Origin: an uncultured Aquimarina sp.
GTDB taxonomy: Bacteria > Bacteroidota > Bacteroidia > Flavobacteriales > Flavobacteriaceae
Direction of reading: 5' to 3'
DNA: 42,941 bases
NCBI GenBank assembly: GCA_947503135.1
Contig: CANNCQ010000024.1
Span: forward strand, 1 to 42,941
This document shows positions 17,313 through 24,904 of the stretch, piece by piece (position 1 is the first letter of the stretch; each line of letters opens with the position of its first letter). The notes beneath the pieces were generated by a model that saw only the letters and a list, made by a program, of their open reading frames with translations, made no database searches and was not told the DNA's origin. A program made the translations under genes and the position numbers.

Positions 17313-17591
17313 TATTAATATCCATAAAGGAGTAATTTTAACTAATCATATGCATATTGAATATCGTCCATCATTATCGATTAGTGATTTGGTTAAGAAA
17401 TTAAAAGAAAGAAGTTTAAGAAAATTAGAACAAGAATTTACAGAGCTAAATAAGCGTTACTAGGGTTGTCATTTCAGGGTGTAAAATATGGTTGTTGGAA
17501 TACAGGGAATATTACGGATGAGATTGTTAACGGATATTTAAACCATCATCGAGGGCCTAATGATGATGGTTTAAGTTTTATATTAGAATAA
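17308..17591 (+). pseudogene. IS200/IS605-family TnpA transposase remnant
   Basis: The plus strand encodes the C-terminal two thirds of a Y1 transposase: an HMH (HUH nuclease motif) near 17347-17355, then SISDLVKKLKERS, then after a lesion GCWNTGNITDEIVNGYLNHH and a FILE end. Two inactivating changes are visible. A TAG at 17461-17463 stands where the family has Trp (RYW). A one-base deletion right after it shifts the frame near 17470-17476. The N-terminus and left end are gone. The element is dead and old enough to have accumulated both lesions. Confidence 0.8.
17538..17574. repeat. Perfect 13-bp inverted repeat inside the transposase remnant
   Basis: TTAAACCATCATC (17538-17550) and its exact complement (17562-17574) enclose an 11-base loop. 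IS200/IS605 elements use subterminal hairpins for transposase recognition near the right end, so this may be that hairpin, placed within the end of tnpA. Confidence 0.5.
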
Positions 17592-17621
17592 CTTTCGGTC
17601 GCAAAGGGAATTATGGACTTT

Positions 17622-17640
17622 AAGTCTATAGTGATTCATT
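17622..17640 (+). repeat. Imperfect direct repeat, right copy
   Basis: AAGTCTATAGTGATTCATT, the partner of 16221-16238. It lies 30 bases past the tnpA stop and is preceded by a small palindrome GACTTTAAGTC, so it may be the right end of the insertion element. Confidence 0.4.
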
Positions 17641-17721
17641 TAAATGTTAACTTTCAGATTAAGTTACAAATCAGGAAATAATTATTTTTACAAAGCCTAC
17701 ATATCAAAATTTTACCTTTAC

Positions 17722-18486
17722 ATGAAAAAAATAAAATCAATATACCTTGTAATCATAGGCCTTTGTATTGGTCTGTTAATTGGATATACATTTGTTCGCG
17801 CTCATTTTAAAAATGAAATAACAATGTTTAAGCATCGCGCTAAATTTCAACAGTTGGTAACCAGTACTATTATTAAAGTTCATGATAATATTACTCTTTC
17901 AGAAAATGAAATATATAACGGGCCTTACTTACGATCTTTAATTCATCGTGATTTAGTTGAATTAAATAGAGCTTTACCTGAAAAAGATACAAGCGATTAT
18001 ATATTAGCAGTAGACCATGTTATTAATAGCTATGTGGGGCTTATGGATCTAAAAAAAGAAAACAGTAGATTAAAAAAATTATTAGAATTTTATGAAAATG
18101 AGTACGTGCCATGCAGTCAAATGAATATAAATTTTGGTTTTATGATGAACAAAAAATTGCAGGATAATAAAACCTTGACTTACGATGAATTAAAAAAGTA
18201 CAACATACCGCTGGATGAGTCTTTCAAAGATGGTTATTATGATTTATCTAGTTCTATTTATGATATTAATACCGAGTTGGTAATTATACAGACTAACACT
18301 AAACATCTGTACGGATATTTAGTGTCAAAAAACTTAGATAAACCAATTAAAGTATATCATTCAAAAATGAAAGGATATGCTTGCGATAAGGTTCATTCAA
18401 AGTTATATGATAATGGTGTATTGGAAGTTTTTGAACATAATTGTGAAAATTCAGAAACAACTACTAGGCATCATACTTTAAGGTAA
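17722..18486 (+). CDS. Unrecognised membrane-anchored protein
   Basis: A 254-residue protein I do not recognise. The ATG at 17722 (MKKIKSIYLV) is preferred over an upstream in-frame ATG at 17644 because it puts a normal signal-anchor at the N-terminus: KK followed by one hydrophobic helix, about residues 4-24. The rest is soluble, probably periplasmic, mixed alpha/beta, with a helical section near residues 80-125 (DHVINSYVGLMDLKKENSRLKKLLEFYENE) and three cysteines in the second half. Base use resembles its neighbours. It is transcribed away from the IS200 remnant and ends at a strong terminator facing recQ. Confidence 0.65.
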   Translation: MKKIKSIYLVIIGLCIGLLIGYTFVRAHFKNEITMFKHRAKFQQLVTSTIIKVHDNITLSENEIYNGPYLRSLIHRDLVELNRALPEKDTSDYILAVDHVINSYVGLMDLKKENSRLKKLLEFYENEYVPCSQMNINFGFMMNKKLQDNKTLTYDELKKYNIPLDESFKDGYYDLSSSIYDINTELVIIQTNTKHLYGYLVSKNLDKPIKVYHSKMKGYACDKVHSKLYDNGVLEVFEHNCENSETTTRHHTLR

Positions 18487-18510
18487 TATCACACAGAGTG
18501 TGTAAAGTTT

Positions 18511-18545
18511 AAAATGCGGGGGTCGTGATCCCCGTATTTTATTTT
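18511..18545 (+). terminator. Terminator between the unknown protein gene and recQ
   Basis: AAAATGCGGGG pairs with CCCCGTATTTT (one G-U) around GTCGTGAT and runs into ATTTTTT. It lies between convergent genes and could serve both. Confidence 0.8.
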
Positions 18546-18643
18546 TTATAAATTTAAATTTTATGCAATTATGAAGAAAGGGTTCATTTCTAAAAAAGTA
18601 AAACCCTACATATTTTAAACTTACATACTTATTGGGATAGTGT

Positions 18644-20749
18644 CTATTCAGACAACAATAAACCTAGCTTAATGTTAGTATAGCTCATTTCTTCTTTAAA
18701 ATATTCGTAATAAGAGCGTAATCTGGTAGGATCTTCTACTTTAGAACGGGCATCGGCAATTGCTTTAATGTCAGTTTCACTAATTAATTTATCAAGTCTA
18801 ATGGTCTTATCTGTTTCATAAGCTTTCATAAGGTCAGCGATTATAGTATTTTCAGCAACTCCACGCTCTAAAACTATTTCCTCAATACTACTACCATTTT
18901 TATACATTTCGGCAGAAATTAAATAAGGAGATTTTTTCTTTTTAGTAATAGTTGTTTTTTTTGTTTTTTGAAAATCAATTATAGCTTTTATAAATTGATA
19001 TCCATAGTCTTGCATTTTCTTTTTACCTACACCGCTTATCTGTAAAAATTCTTCATCCGACATTGGTCGTACTCGATCCATTTCTCGTAAACTAGCATCA
19101 TTAAAAATTTGATAAGCAGGCAATTCTTCTTCTCGAGCAATTTTTAATCGTAAAGCACGTAAATGTTCAAACAAGCTATTAGGAGCTTTTTTAGATGTTA
19201 TTGTTTTAGTAGGGGTTTCTTTCTTTTTGTCTACAATATTAGCTAGTTGTATTTTTTGATTTTCAAAAAGTACTTTCTTAGCTAAGTCAGTTAATTTTAA
19301 GCGACTTTTTTCATGGAAAGCAATTTCCAATAACCCTAGATTGGTCATTTGTATAATATACTGTTGCCAACTATTCCAAGGAATTTCCTTACCGATACTG
19401 TAGGTTTTTATTTTGTCTAAGTTTTTTTCAAATATCGTGCTATTTTGAGCACCTCTCAAAACATCAATAATTGTAGTAATGGTTTCTTTTTCTTTTACGC
19501 GGGCAACAGTCGATAGTGCTTTTTGAGCCAATATGGTACCATCGAAAAAAGTAGGAGGGAGTTTACAAATATCACAGTTACCACAATTGGTTTCGGGGTA
19601 TTCACCAAAATAGCTTAGCAATACTTTTCGCCTACAACTTAAGGCTTCGGCGTATTGCATCATTCTATCCAATTTTGCTAGTTGAACTTCGGAATTCCCT
19701 GCACCATCCGCAAATTTTTTTAATTGCATTACATCGGCATAACTGTGAAATAAAATAGTTTCACTCACTACACCATCTCTACCGGCACGTCCAATTTCTT
19801 GGTAATAACTTTCTATATTTTTTGGTAAATTATAATGTATTACCCAGCGTACGTTTGATTTGTCAATACCCATACCAAAAGCTACTGTAGCACATACTAT
19901 TTGAGTACGATCATTAATAAAATTATCCTGAACATTTTGACGTGTTTTATGATCTAACCCCGCGTGATAAGCCTCAGCTTTAACTCCTTCATTTTCTAAT
20001 TTTTGAGCTAAGCTTTCAGTAGTTTTACGGCTTAAGCAATATATTATACCACTTTCATTGGGGCGGTCATCTACAAAATTTATAATTTGCTGTATGCGTT
20101 TGGTACCCGGTCTCACTTCCAAACTTAAATTAGGTCTGTCAAACGAACTTAAATGTAATGTAGCATGAGGTATGCTTAATTGATTTTTTATATCCTCTCT
20201 AGTTGCTTTGTCTGCTGTTGCTGTTAATGCAATTATAGGAGTTTCAGGAAAACGGTTTTTTAAATATCCTAATTGTGTGTATGCAGGTCTAAAGTCATGC
20301 CCCCAGGATGATATACAGTGAGCCTCGTCTATAGCTATTAAACTAGGTTTTTGGGTGTTAAAAAAACCTTCTAATTGCGACAAACTTTCAGGTGCTACAT
20401 ATAATAATTTGATAACACCCGCGCCTAGGGATTCGAATATTTGATGCTGCTCCTCAGCTTGCTGACTACTATTTATAAAATCTGCAGAAATTCCATTAGC
20501 CCTTAAACTATCTACTTGATCCTTCATTAAAGCAATTAAAGGAGAAATCACTAAAGTAAAGCCAGGTAATAGGGTAGCGGGTAGTTGGTAGCAAATAGAT
20601 TTTCCTCCACCTGTTGGCATTATTACTAAATTATCTTCTTTATTAAGCACTGATTTAATAATGCTTTCTTGTTGAGGGCGAAACTTGGAATACCCAAAAT
20701 AATCCTTTAAGTTTTTATATAATAAAGTGTCTACAGCAGAATGATTCAT
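18644..20749 (-). CDS. recQ: ATP-dependent DNA helicase RecQ
   Basis: A 701-residue full-length RecQ. Order of domains: helicase core with Walker A MPTGGGKS near residue 48 and DEAH in IDEAHCISSWGHDFRP near 143, helicase C-terminal lobe with QEIGRAGRDG, zinc-binding region with C-x-N-C-GNC-x-x-C near 370-395, RQC region, HRDC domain near 520-600 (ISGVGKKKM), and an extra C-terminal helix-turn-helix of the HTH_40 kind (about 610-700). It unwinds DNA 3' to 5' in recombination and fork repair. A plain RecQ ends after HRDC; the HTH_40 extension is common in Bacteroidota. Start ATG lies 61 bases from the divergent HMA-MauE gene. Confidence 0.97.
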   Translation of the reverse strand: MNHSAVDTLLYKNLKDYFGYSKFRPQQESIIKSVLNKEDNLVIMPTGGGKSICYQLPATLLPGFTLVISPLIALMKDQVDSLRANGISADFINSSQQAEEQHQIFESLGAGVIKLLYVAPESLSQLEGFFNTQKPSLIAIDEAHCISSWGHDFRPAYTQLGYLKNRFPETPIIALTATADKATREDIKNQLSIPHATLHLSSFDRPNLSLEVRPGTKRIQQIINFVDDRPNESGIIYCLSRKTTESLAQKLENEGVKAEAYHAGLDHKTRQNVQDNFINDRTQIVCATVAFGMGIDKSNVRWVIHYNLPKNIESYYQEIGRAGRDGVVSETILFHSYADVMQLKKFADGAGNSEVQLAKLDRMMQYAEALSCRRKVLLSYFGEYPETNCGNCDICKLPPTFFDGTILAQKALSTVARVKEKETITTIIDVLRGAQNSTIFEKNLDKIKTYSIGKEIPWNSWQQYIIQMTNLGLLEIAFHEKSRLKLTDLAKKVLFENQKIQLANIVDKKKETPTKTITSKKAPNSLFEHLRALRLKIAREEELPAYQIFNDASLREMDRVRPMSDEEFLQISGVGKKKMQDYGYQFIKAIIDFQKTKKTTITKKKKSPYLISAEMYKNGSSIEEIVLERGVAENTIIADLMKAYETDKTIRLDKLISETDIKAIADARSKVEDPTRLRSYYEYFKEEMSYTNIKLGLLLSE

Positions 20750-20810
20750 AGTGCAAAGTTACTAATTGAAGTGATTTAAAAGTGGTATTTTTACATAAGA
20801 AATTTAAACG

Positions 20811-21524
20811 ATGAAATATCATTATAATATAAAGGGTTTAACTTGTGTAGGCTGTGTAAATTCGGTTAAACTAAAACTTGAAGAAGTGTTGCCTGAGGCT
20901 AGTATTAATGTGTATTTAAAAGAATCTAAAGTAATTGTTGAAAGTTCAAAGAAACCGGTAATTGAAACACTTAAAAAAGCACTGTCTAAAAAATATTTAA
21001 TTGAAGAATTTCGAATAGAAAGCGAAATCATTAAAGAGGAAAAAAAGTATTCAAAAGTAAAAGAATTGAAACCGTTGTTCTTGATATTTAGCTACATTTT
21101 GGCAGCTAGCATAATAATTAATTTTAAGCAATGGAATACTTCAGAATTTATGATTGATTTTATGGGGTTATTTTTTATTGTCTTTAGCTTTTTTAAACTC
21201 CTCGATTTAAAGGGATTTGCTAAAACTTTCAAGATGTATGATCCTTTAGCCAAGCGGATAGGCCCTTATGCACAAATTTATCCGTTTATTGAAATTGTTT
21301 TAGGGTTGTTGTTTTTGTTTCGTTTTCAAATTCAAATAGCAATACTCGTTACTTTAGTAATATTATCAATAACAACCTTTGGAGTATTGAAAGCGCTATT
21401 TAATAAACAAGAAATACAATGTGCCTGCTTGGGGACGGTATTAAAACTAAAAATGACAGAAGCTACCTTTATTGAAAACACCATTATGATAGTAATGGGT
21501 TTACTATTATTAGTAAATTCCTAA
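20811..21524 (+). CDS. HMA domain fused to MauE/DoxX-like membrane domain
   Basis: A 237-residue fusion. Residues 1-68 form a heavy-metal-associated domain with the metal site GLTCVGC (C12, C15), as in copper chaperones and P-type ATPases. Residues ~85-237 form four membrane helices of the MauE (methylamine-utilisation/DoxX-like) type, including DPLAKRIGPYA and a C-x-C pair C204/C206 in QCACLGT. MauE-like proteins are thought to handle redox or thiol processing during cuproprotein or tryptophylquinone maturation. The fusion suggests transfer of copper or similar metal to, or redox handling at, the inner membrane; that is inference. It precedes bamD by 66 bases and is not obviously cotranscribed. 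Confidence 0.82.
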   Translation: MKYHYNIKGLTCVGCVNSVKLKLEEVLPEASINVYLKESKVIVESSKKPVIETLKKALSKKYLIEEFRIESEIIKEEKKYSKVKELKPLFLIFSYILAASIIINFKQWNTSEFMIDFMGLFFIVFSFFKLLDLKGFAKTFKMYDPLAKRIGPYAQIYPFIEIVLGLLFLFRFQIQIAILVTLVILSITTFGVLKALFNKQEIQCACLGTVLKLKMTEATFIENTIMIVMGLLLLVNS

Positions 21525-21578
21525 TAAATTACTTTTTTTTGCAACCTAAAAAAAGTTTTATAGTATTTAATAAAAAAC

Positions 21579-21586
21579 TACTTTTG
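21579..21586 (+). promoter_or_regulatory. Candidate -7 element before bamD
   Basis: TACTTTTG fits TAnnTTTG and ends 4 bases before the bamD ATG, which would give an essentially leaderless mRNA. The position 19-20 bases upstream has TTTT rather than TTG, so the support is partial. Confidence 0.35.
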
Positions 21587-21590
21587 CAAA

Positions 21591-22400
21591 ATGTATTTAC
21601 CCAAGCTTAAAAAAAGCATTTGTTTAATTATTGGTTTTGTATTGCTAGTTTCTTGTAGTGACTATCAACAATTGCTTCGTAAAGGAAAGTTAGCAGATAA
21701 ATATAAGGCTGCAGAAACTTTCTACAAAGGAGGCGATTATAAGCGTGCCTTACGTTTGTTTGAACAAATAATACCTGCATATAGGGGGAAACCTCAAGCA
21801 GAGCGTGTTTTGTTTTATGAAGCCAATACTTATTATAAACTTGAGGACTATTATATTTCTCAATATAAATTTGAACGTTTTGCTAAATCTTATCCTAAAA
21901 GTGATAAAATAGAAGAAGTTTTATATAAAGAGGCTAAATGTGGATACGAACTGTCAAATAGATACAGTTTAGACCAAGCGGAAACAGATAAAGCCCTAGA
22001 GAAATTTCAGTTATTTATTAATAAATACCCTGATACGGAGTATTTAGAAAATGCCAATAAGTATACAGCAGCATTAAGTACTAAGCTGGAAAAAAAATAT
22101 TACAAGATAGCGAAACAATTTCATCATCGAGAACTGTATAAACCAGCAATAAAGTCATTCTCAAATTATTTAATAGATTATCCAGGATCAAAATATACAG
22201 AAGCGGTTTTATATTACCGATTAGAATCGGCATACAAGCTAGCTATAAATAGTTTTGAAGAATTAATTCCTGAAAGACTTAGAGTAGCACAAGAATATTA
22301 CGAAGATTATTTAAATAGAAGTAAAACAGAAGAATTAAAGAAAAAGGCAGAAATTATTGCTTTTGATATTAATAAAAGACAACAAGCATTTAATATATAA
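21591..22400 (+). CDS. bamD: Outer-membrane assembly lipoprotein BamD
   Basis: A 269-residue lipoprotein with signal peptide and lipobox VSC (lipidated C22). After it come TPR-like helix pairs: YKAAETFYKGGDYKRALRLFEQIIP, then repeats ending near DFYNRS. This is the BamD/ComL layout, and the length is normal. BamD anchors the Bam complex at the inner face of the outer membrane and helps insert beta-barrels. It heads the conserved flavobacterial cluster bamD-rpoZ-coaBC-porD, with only 5 bases to rpoZ. A start extending further is excluded by the 5' context and the proper signal peptide. Confidence 0.92.
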   Translation: MYLPKLKKSICLIIGFVLLVSCSDYQQLLRKGKLADKYKAAETFYKGGDYKRALRLFEQIIPAYRGKPQAERVLFYEANTYYKLEDYYISQYKFERFAKSYPKSDKIEEVLYKEAKCGYELSNRYSLDQAETDKALEKFQLFINKYPDTEYLENANKYTAALSTKLEKKYYKIAKQFHHRELYKPAIKSFSNYLIDYPGSKYTEAVLYYRLESAYKLAINSFEELIPERLRVAQEYYEDYLNRSKTEELKKKAEIIAFDINKRQQAFNI

Positions 22401-22405
22401 TTATT

Positions 22406-22741
22406 ATGGATTTAAAAAACAGTACTGCTCCAGTGGCAACCACTACAATTGATAAAAATTTAATTGATGCTCCTACGGACAATATATACGAGGCTATTTC
22501 AGTAATAGCTAAAAGAGCCAACCAAATAAACACAGACATTAAAGAAGAATTAATCGAGAAATTAGATGAATTCGCTACTTTTAATGATAGCTTAGAAGAA
22601 GTTTTTGAAAACAAAGAACAAATTGAAGTTTCTAAGTTTTACGAAAAATTACCTAAGCCACATGCTTTAGCAGTGGAAGAGTGGTTAGATGGAAAAATTC
22701 ATCACAAAAATACAGCCGACGATATTTCTGAAGAATTATAG
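22406..22741 (+). CDS. rpoZ: RNA polymerase omega subunit (Bacteroidota type)
   Basis: A 111-residue protein. The central part (NIYEAISVIAKRANQI) is the omega/Rpb6 helix that folds around the beta' subunit and helps assembly of RNA polymerase. The N- and C-terminal extensions are acidic and lineage-specific, and the Bacteroidota protein is longer than the E. coli one. It sits 5 bases after bamD and 9 bases before the coaBC ATG, the standard order in Flavobacteriia, which supports the call more than similarity alone. Confidence 0.9.
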   Translation: MDLKNSTAPVATTTIDKNLIDAPTDNIYEAISVIAKRANQINTDIKEELIEKLDEFATFNDSLEEVFENKEQIEVSKFYEKLPKPHALAVEEWLDGKIHHKNTADDISEEL

Positions 22742-22750
22742 TCGTAGTTG

Positions 22751-23962
22751 ATGTCTTTATTACAAGATAAAAAAATACTTCTTGGAGTGAGTGCTGGTAT
22801 TGCTGCTTATAAATCGGCAATGCTAGTTCGTGCTTTTATAAAACAAGGAGCCGAAGTAAAGGTGGTAATGACACCTGCCGCAAAGGATTTTGTTACTCCT
22901 TTAACGTTATCAACATTATCTAAAAATCCAGTTCAAAGTACTTTTTATGAAAAAGAAAGTGAAAATGAACTTTGGAATAATCACGTAGACCTTGGTTTGT
23001 GGGCAGACTATTTTGTTATTGCTCCGGCAACAGCAAATACTTTGTCAAAAATGGCACATGGTAAAAGCGATAATTTATTGCTTGCCACATATACCTCTGC
23101 TAAATGCCCTGTATATTTTGCTCCAGCAATGGATTTGGACATGTACATACATCCTTCTACAACTAATACGTTTAATACACTTAAAGGTTTTGGAAATATA
23201 ATGATTCCTGCAACTTCTGGTGAATTAGCAAGTGGTTTAGTTGGTCAAGGACGTATGGCCGAACCCGAAGATATTGTGTCGTTTATTGAAGATGATATTT
23301 TACAAAAACTTCCTTTAAAAGGGAAAAAAATGGTAGTGACTGCGGGACCTACTTACGAGGCAATTGATCCTGTTCGATTTATAGGGAATCACTCCACAGG
23401 TCGAATGGGTATAAACATTGCTATAGAAGCAGCTAATTTAGGAGCAGAAGTTACCCTAGTCCTAGGGCCATCAACTTTAACATGTACTCATAGTAGAGTT
23501 AATGTGGTAAAGGTTGTTAATGCTGCTTCTATGTATAAATCGGTTACAGAAGTTTACCACGATTGTGATTATGCAGTAGCTTCGGCTGCAGTGGCAGATT
23601 ATAGACCTAAAAACAGATGTGATCAAAAAATGAAAAAGAAAGATGGAGATCTTTCTATTGAATTAGAACGCACTACTGATATTTTGAAGTGGATGGGAGA
23701 TCATAAAAAAAACCAAATATTAGTTGGTTTTGCGTTGGAAACTGAAAATGAAATTGAAAATGCAAAAGGAAAGTTAAAACGCAAAAATTTAGATTTAATT
23801 GTTTTAAATTCTTTGAATGATAAAGGAGCTGGTTTTAAGGCTAAAACAAATAAAGTTACCTTTATAAATACTAATGAAGAAATTAAAGCTTTTCAACTTA
23901 AAACAAAAACTGAAGTAGCTAAAGATATTCTTAACGAAATTCAATCCTTACAAAATGCGTAA
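22751..23962 (+). CDS. coaBC: Bifunctional phosphopantothenoylcysteine decarboxylase/phosphopantothenate-cysteine ligase
   Basis: A 403-residue CoaBC (Dfp) protein. The N-terminal flavoprotein decarboxylase has GVSAGIAAYKSAML, the active-site HVDLGLWADYF histidine, APAMDLDMY and the substrate-clamp region with GQGRMAEP. The C-terminal ligase starts near KMVVTAGPTYEAIDPVRFIGN and includes NHSTGRMG. Together they convert 4'-phosphopantothenate to 4'-phosphopantetheine for CoA. The ATG at 22751 is preferred to an adjacent upstream TTG one codon earlier. The end overlaps the porD start by 8 bases, so the two are coupled. Confidence 0.97.
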   Translation: MSLLQDKKILLGVSAGIAAYKSAMLVRAFIKQGAEVKVVMTPAAKDFVTPLTLSTLSKNPVQSTFYEKESENELWNNHVDLGLWADYFVIAPATANTLSKMAHGKSDNLLLATYTSAKCPVYFAPAMDLDMYIHPSTTNTFNTLKGFGNIMIPATSGELASGLVGQGRMAEPEDIVSFIEDDILQKLPLKGKKMVVTAGPTYEAIDPVRFIGNHSTGRMGINIAIEAANLGAEVTLVLGPSTLTCTHSRVNVVKVVNAASMYKSVTEVYHDCDYAVASAAVADYRPKNRCDQKMKKKDGDLSIELERTTDILKWMGDHKKNQILVGFALETENEIENAKGKLKRKNLDLIVLNSLNDKGAGFKAKTNKVTFINTNEEIKAFQLKTKTEVAKDILNEIQSLQNA

Positions 23963-24845
23963 ATTCTGTTTTATTTTGCTTTTTTCTTTGATTAATTTCT
24001 TAAACGCACAAGAATTTATTTGTGAAGTAAGTATAAATGCAGAACAAACAGGACAACCCAATTTATCGGTTTTCAAAACCTTAGAAACTTCGTTAACCGA
24101 ATTTATTAATAACACCAAATGGACACAAACGGAGTACAAAGTAGAAGAGCGTATCCCGTGTGCTATTTTTATCAATATAACAGGTTACGATACCAATACA
24201 TCTTTTGATGCTTCCATTCAAGTGCAAGCGTCTAGACCCGTGTTTGGATCTAACTATAAAACTACAACAGCTAATTTTAACGATAGTGATTTTAGTTTTG
24301 AATACTTGGCTTTCCAACCTCTAGTTTATAACGAAAATGGAGATCAAGGAAATTTAGTAGCTGTAATTACTTATTATTTATATACTATACTTGGTATTGA
24401 AGCAGATACTTTGGAGGAGTTAGGCGGTACCTCTTTTTTCAAAAAAGCTAAACAAATAGTAAATATTGCTCAAGCATCGGGTAGTGCTGGTTGGAGCCCT
24501 GCATCAGGAACACAATCCCGTTTTCGTTGGAACGATGATATTTTATCGGGTATTTTTAATGAATATCGTAAATCTATGTACAAATACCACTTACAAGGTT
24601 TAGATGTAATGTCTACAGATTTAAAGGCGGCTAAAGAGTCAATTATTGAATCTTTGAATAATTTAAAAAAGGTAAATCAAAGTAGGCCAAACTCCTATGT
24701 GCTCAGAACGTTTTTCGATGCAAAATCTACTGAAATATCTAAGGTTTTATCAGGTGGTCCAAAAGTAGATGTATCCAAAACAGCCGATTTATTACGTTCG
24801 ATATCTCCTACATACGTTAAAGATTGGGATGCCATAAAAAATTAA
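23955..24845 (+). CDS. porD: Type IX secretion system protein PorD (DUF4835)
   Basis: A 296-residue exported protein with a clear signal peptide (KFCFILLFSLINFLNAQ). The mature part matches the DUF4835/PorD family, including EFICEVSINAEQ, FLNNTKW-like FINNTKW, SFFKKAKQIVNIAQ and GWSPASGTQSRFRWNDDILSG. Studies in Porphyromonas and gliding bacteria tie PorD to type IX secretion, where it is probably periplasmic. Its place between coaBC and recN is the usual one in Flavobacteriaceae and is one of the best taxonomic hints here. ATG overlaps the coaBC stop by 8 bases. Confidence 0.92.
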   Translation: MRKFCFILLFSLINFLNAQEFICEVSINAEQTGQPNLSVFKTLETSLTEFINNTKWTQTEYKVEERIPCAIFINITGYDTNTSFDASIQVQASRPVFGSNYKTTTANFNDSDFSFEYLAFQPLVYNENGDQGNLVAVITYYLYTILGIEADTLEELGGTSFFKKAKQIVNIAQASGSAGWSPASGTQSRFRWNDDILSGIFNEYRKSMYKYHLQGLDVMSTDLKAAKESIIESLNNLKKVNQSRPNSYVLRTFFDAKSTEISKVLSGGPKVDVSKTADLLRSISPTYVKDWDAIKN

Positions 24846-24904
24846 TTATACGATTTCTTCCCTCGATTATAGAATGGTATATTTATACTCTAAATTAACT
24901 AGCA

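Noticed and set aside
22390..24317. Reading frames opposite rpoZ, coaBC and porD
   Set aside because: Shadows of well-recognised genes; none has a recognisable family.
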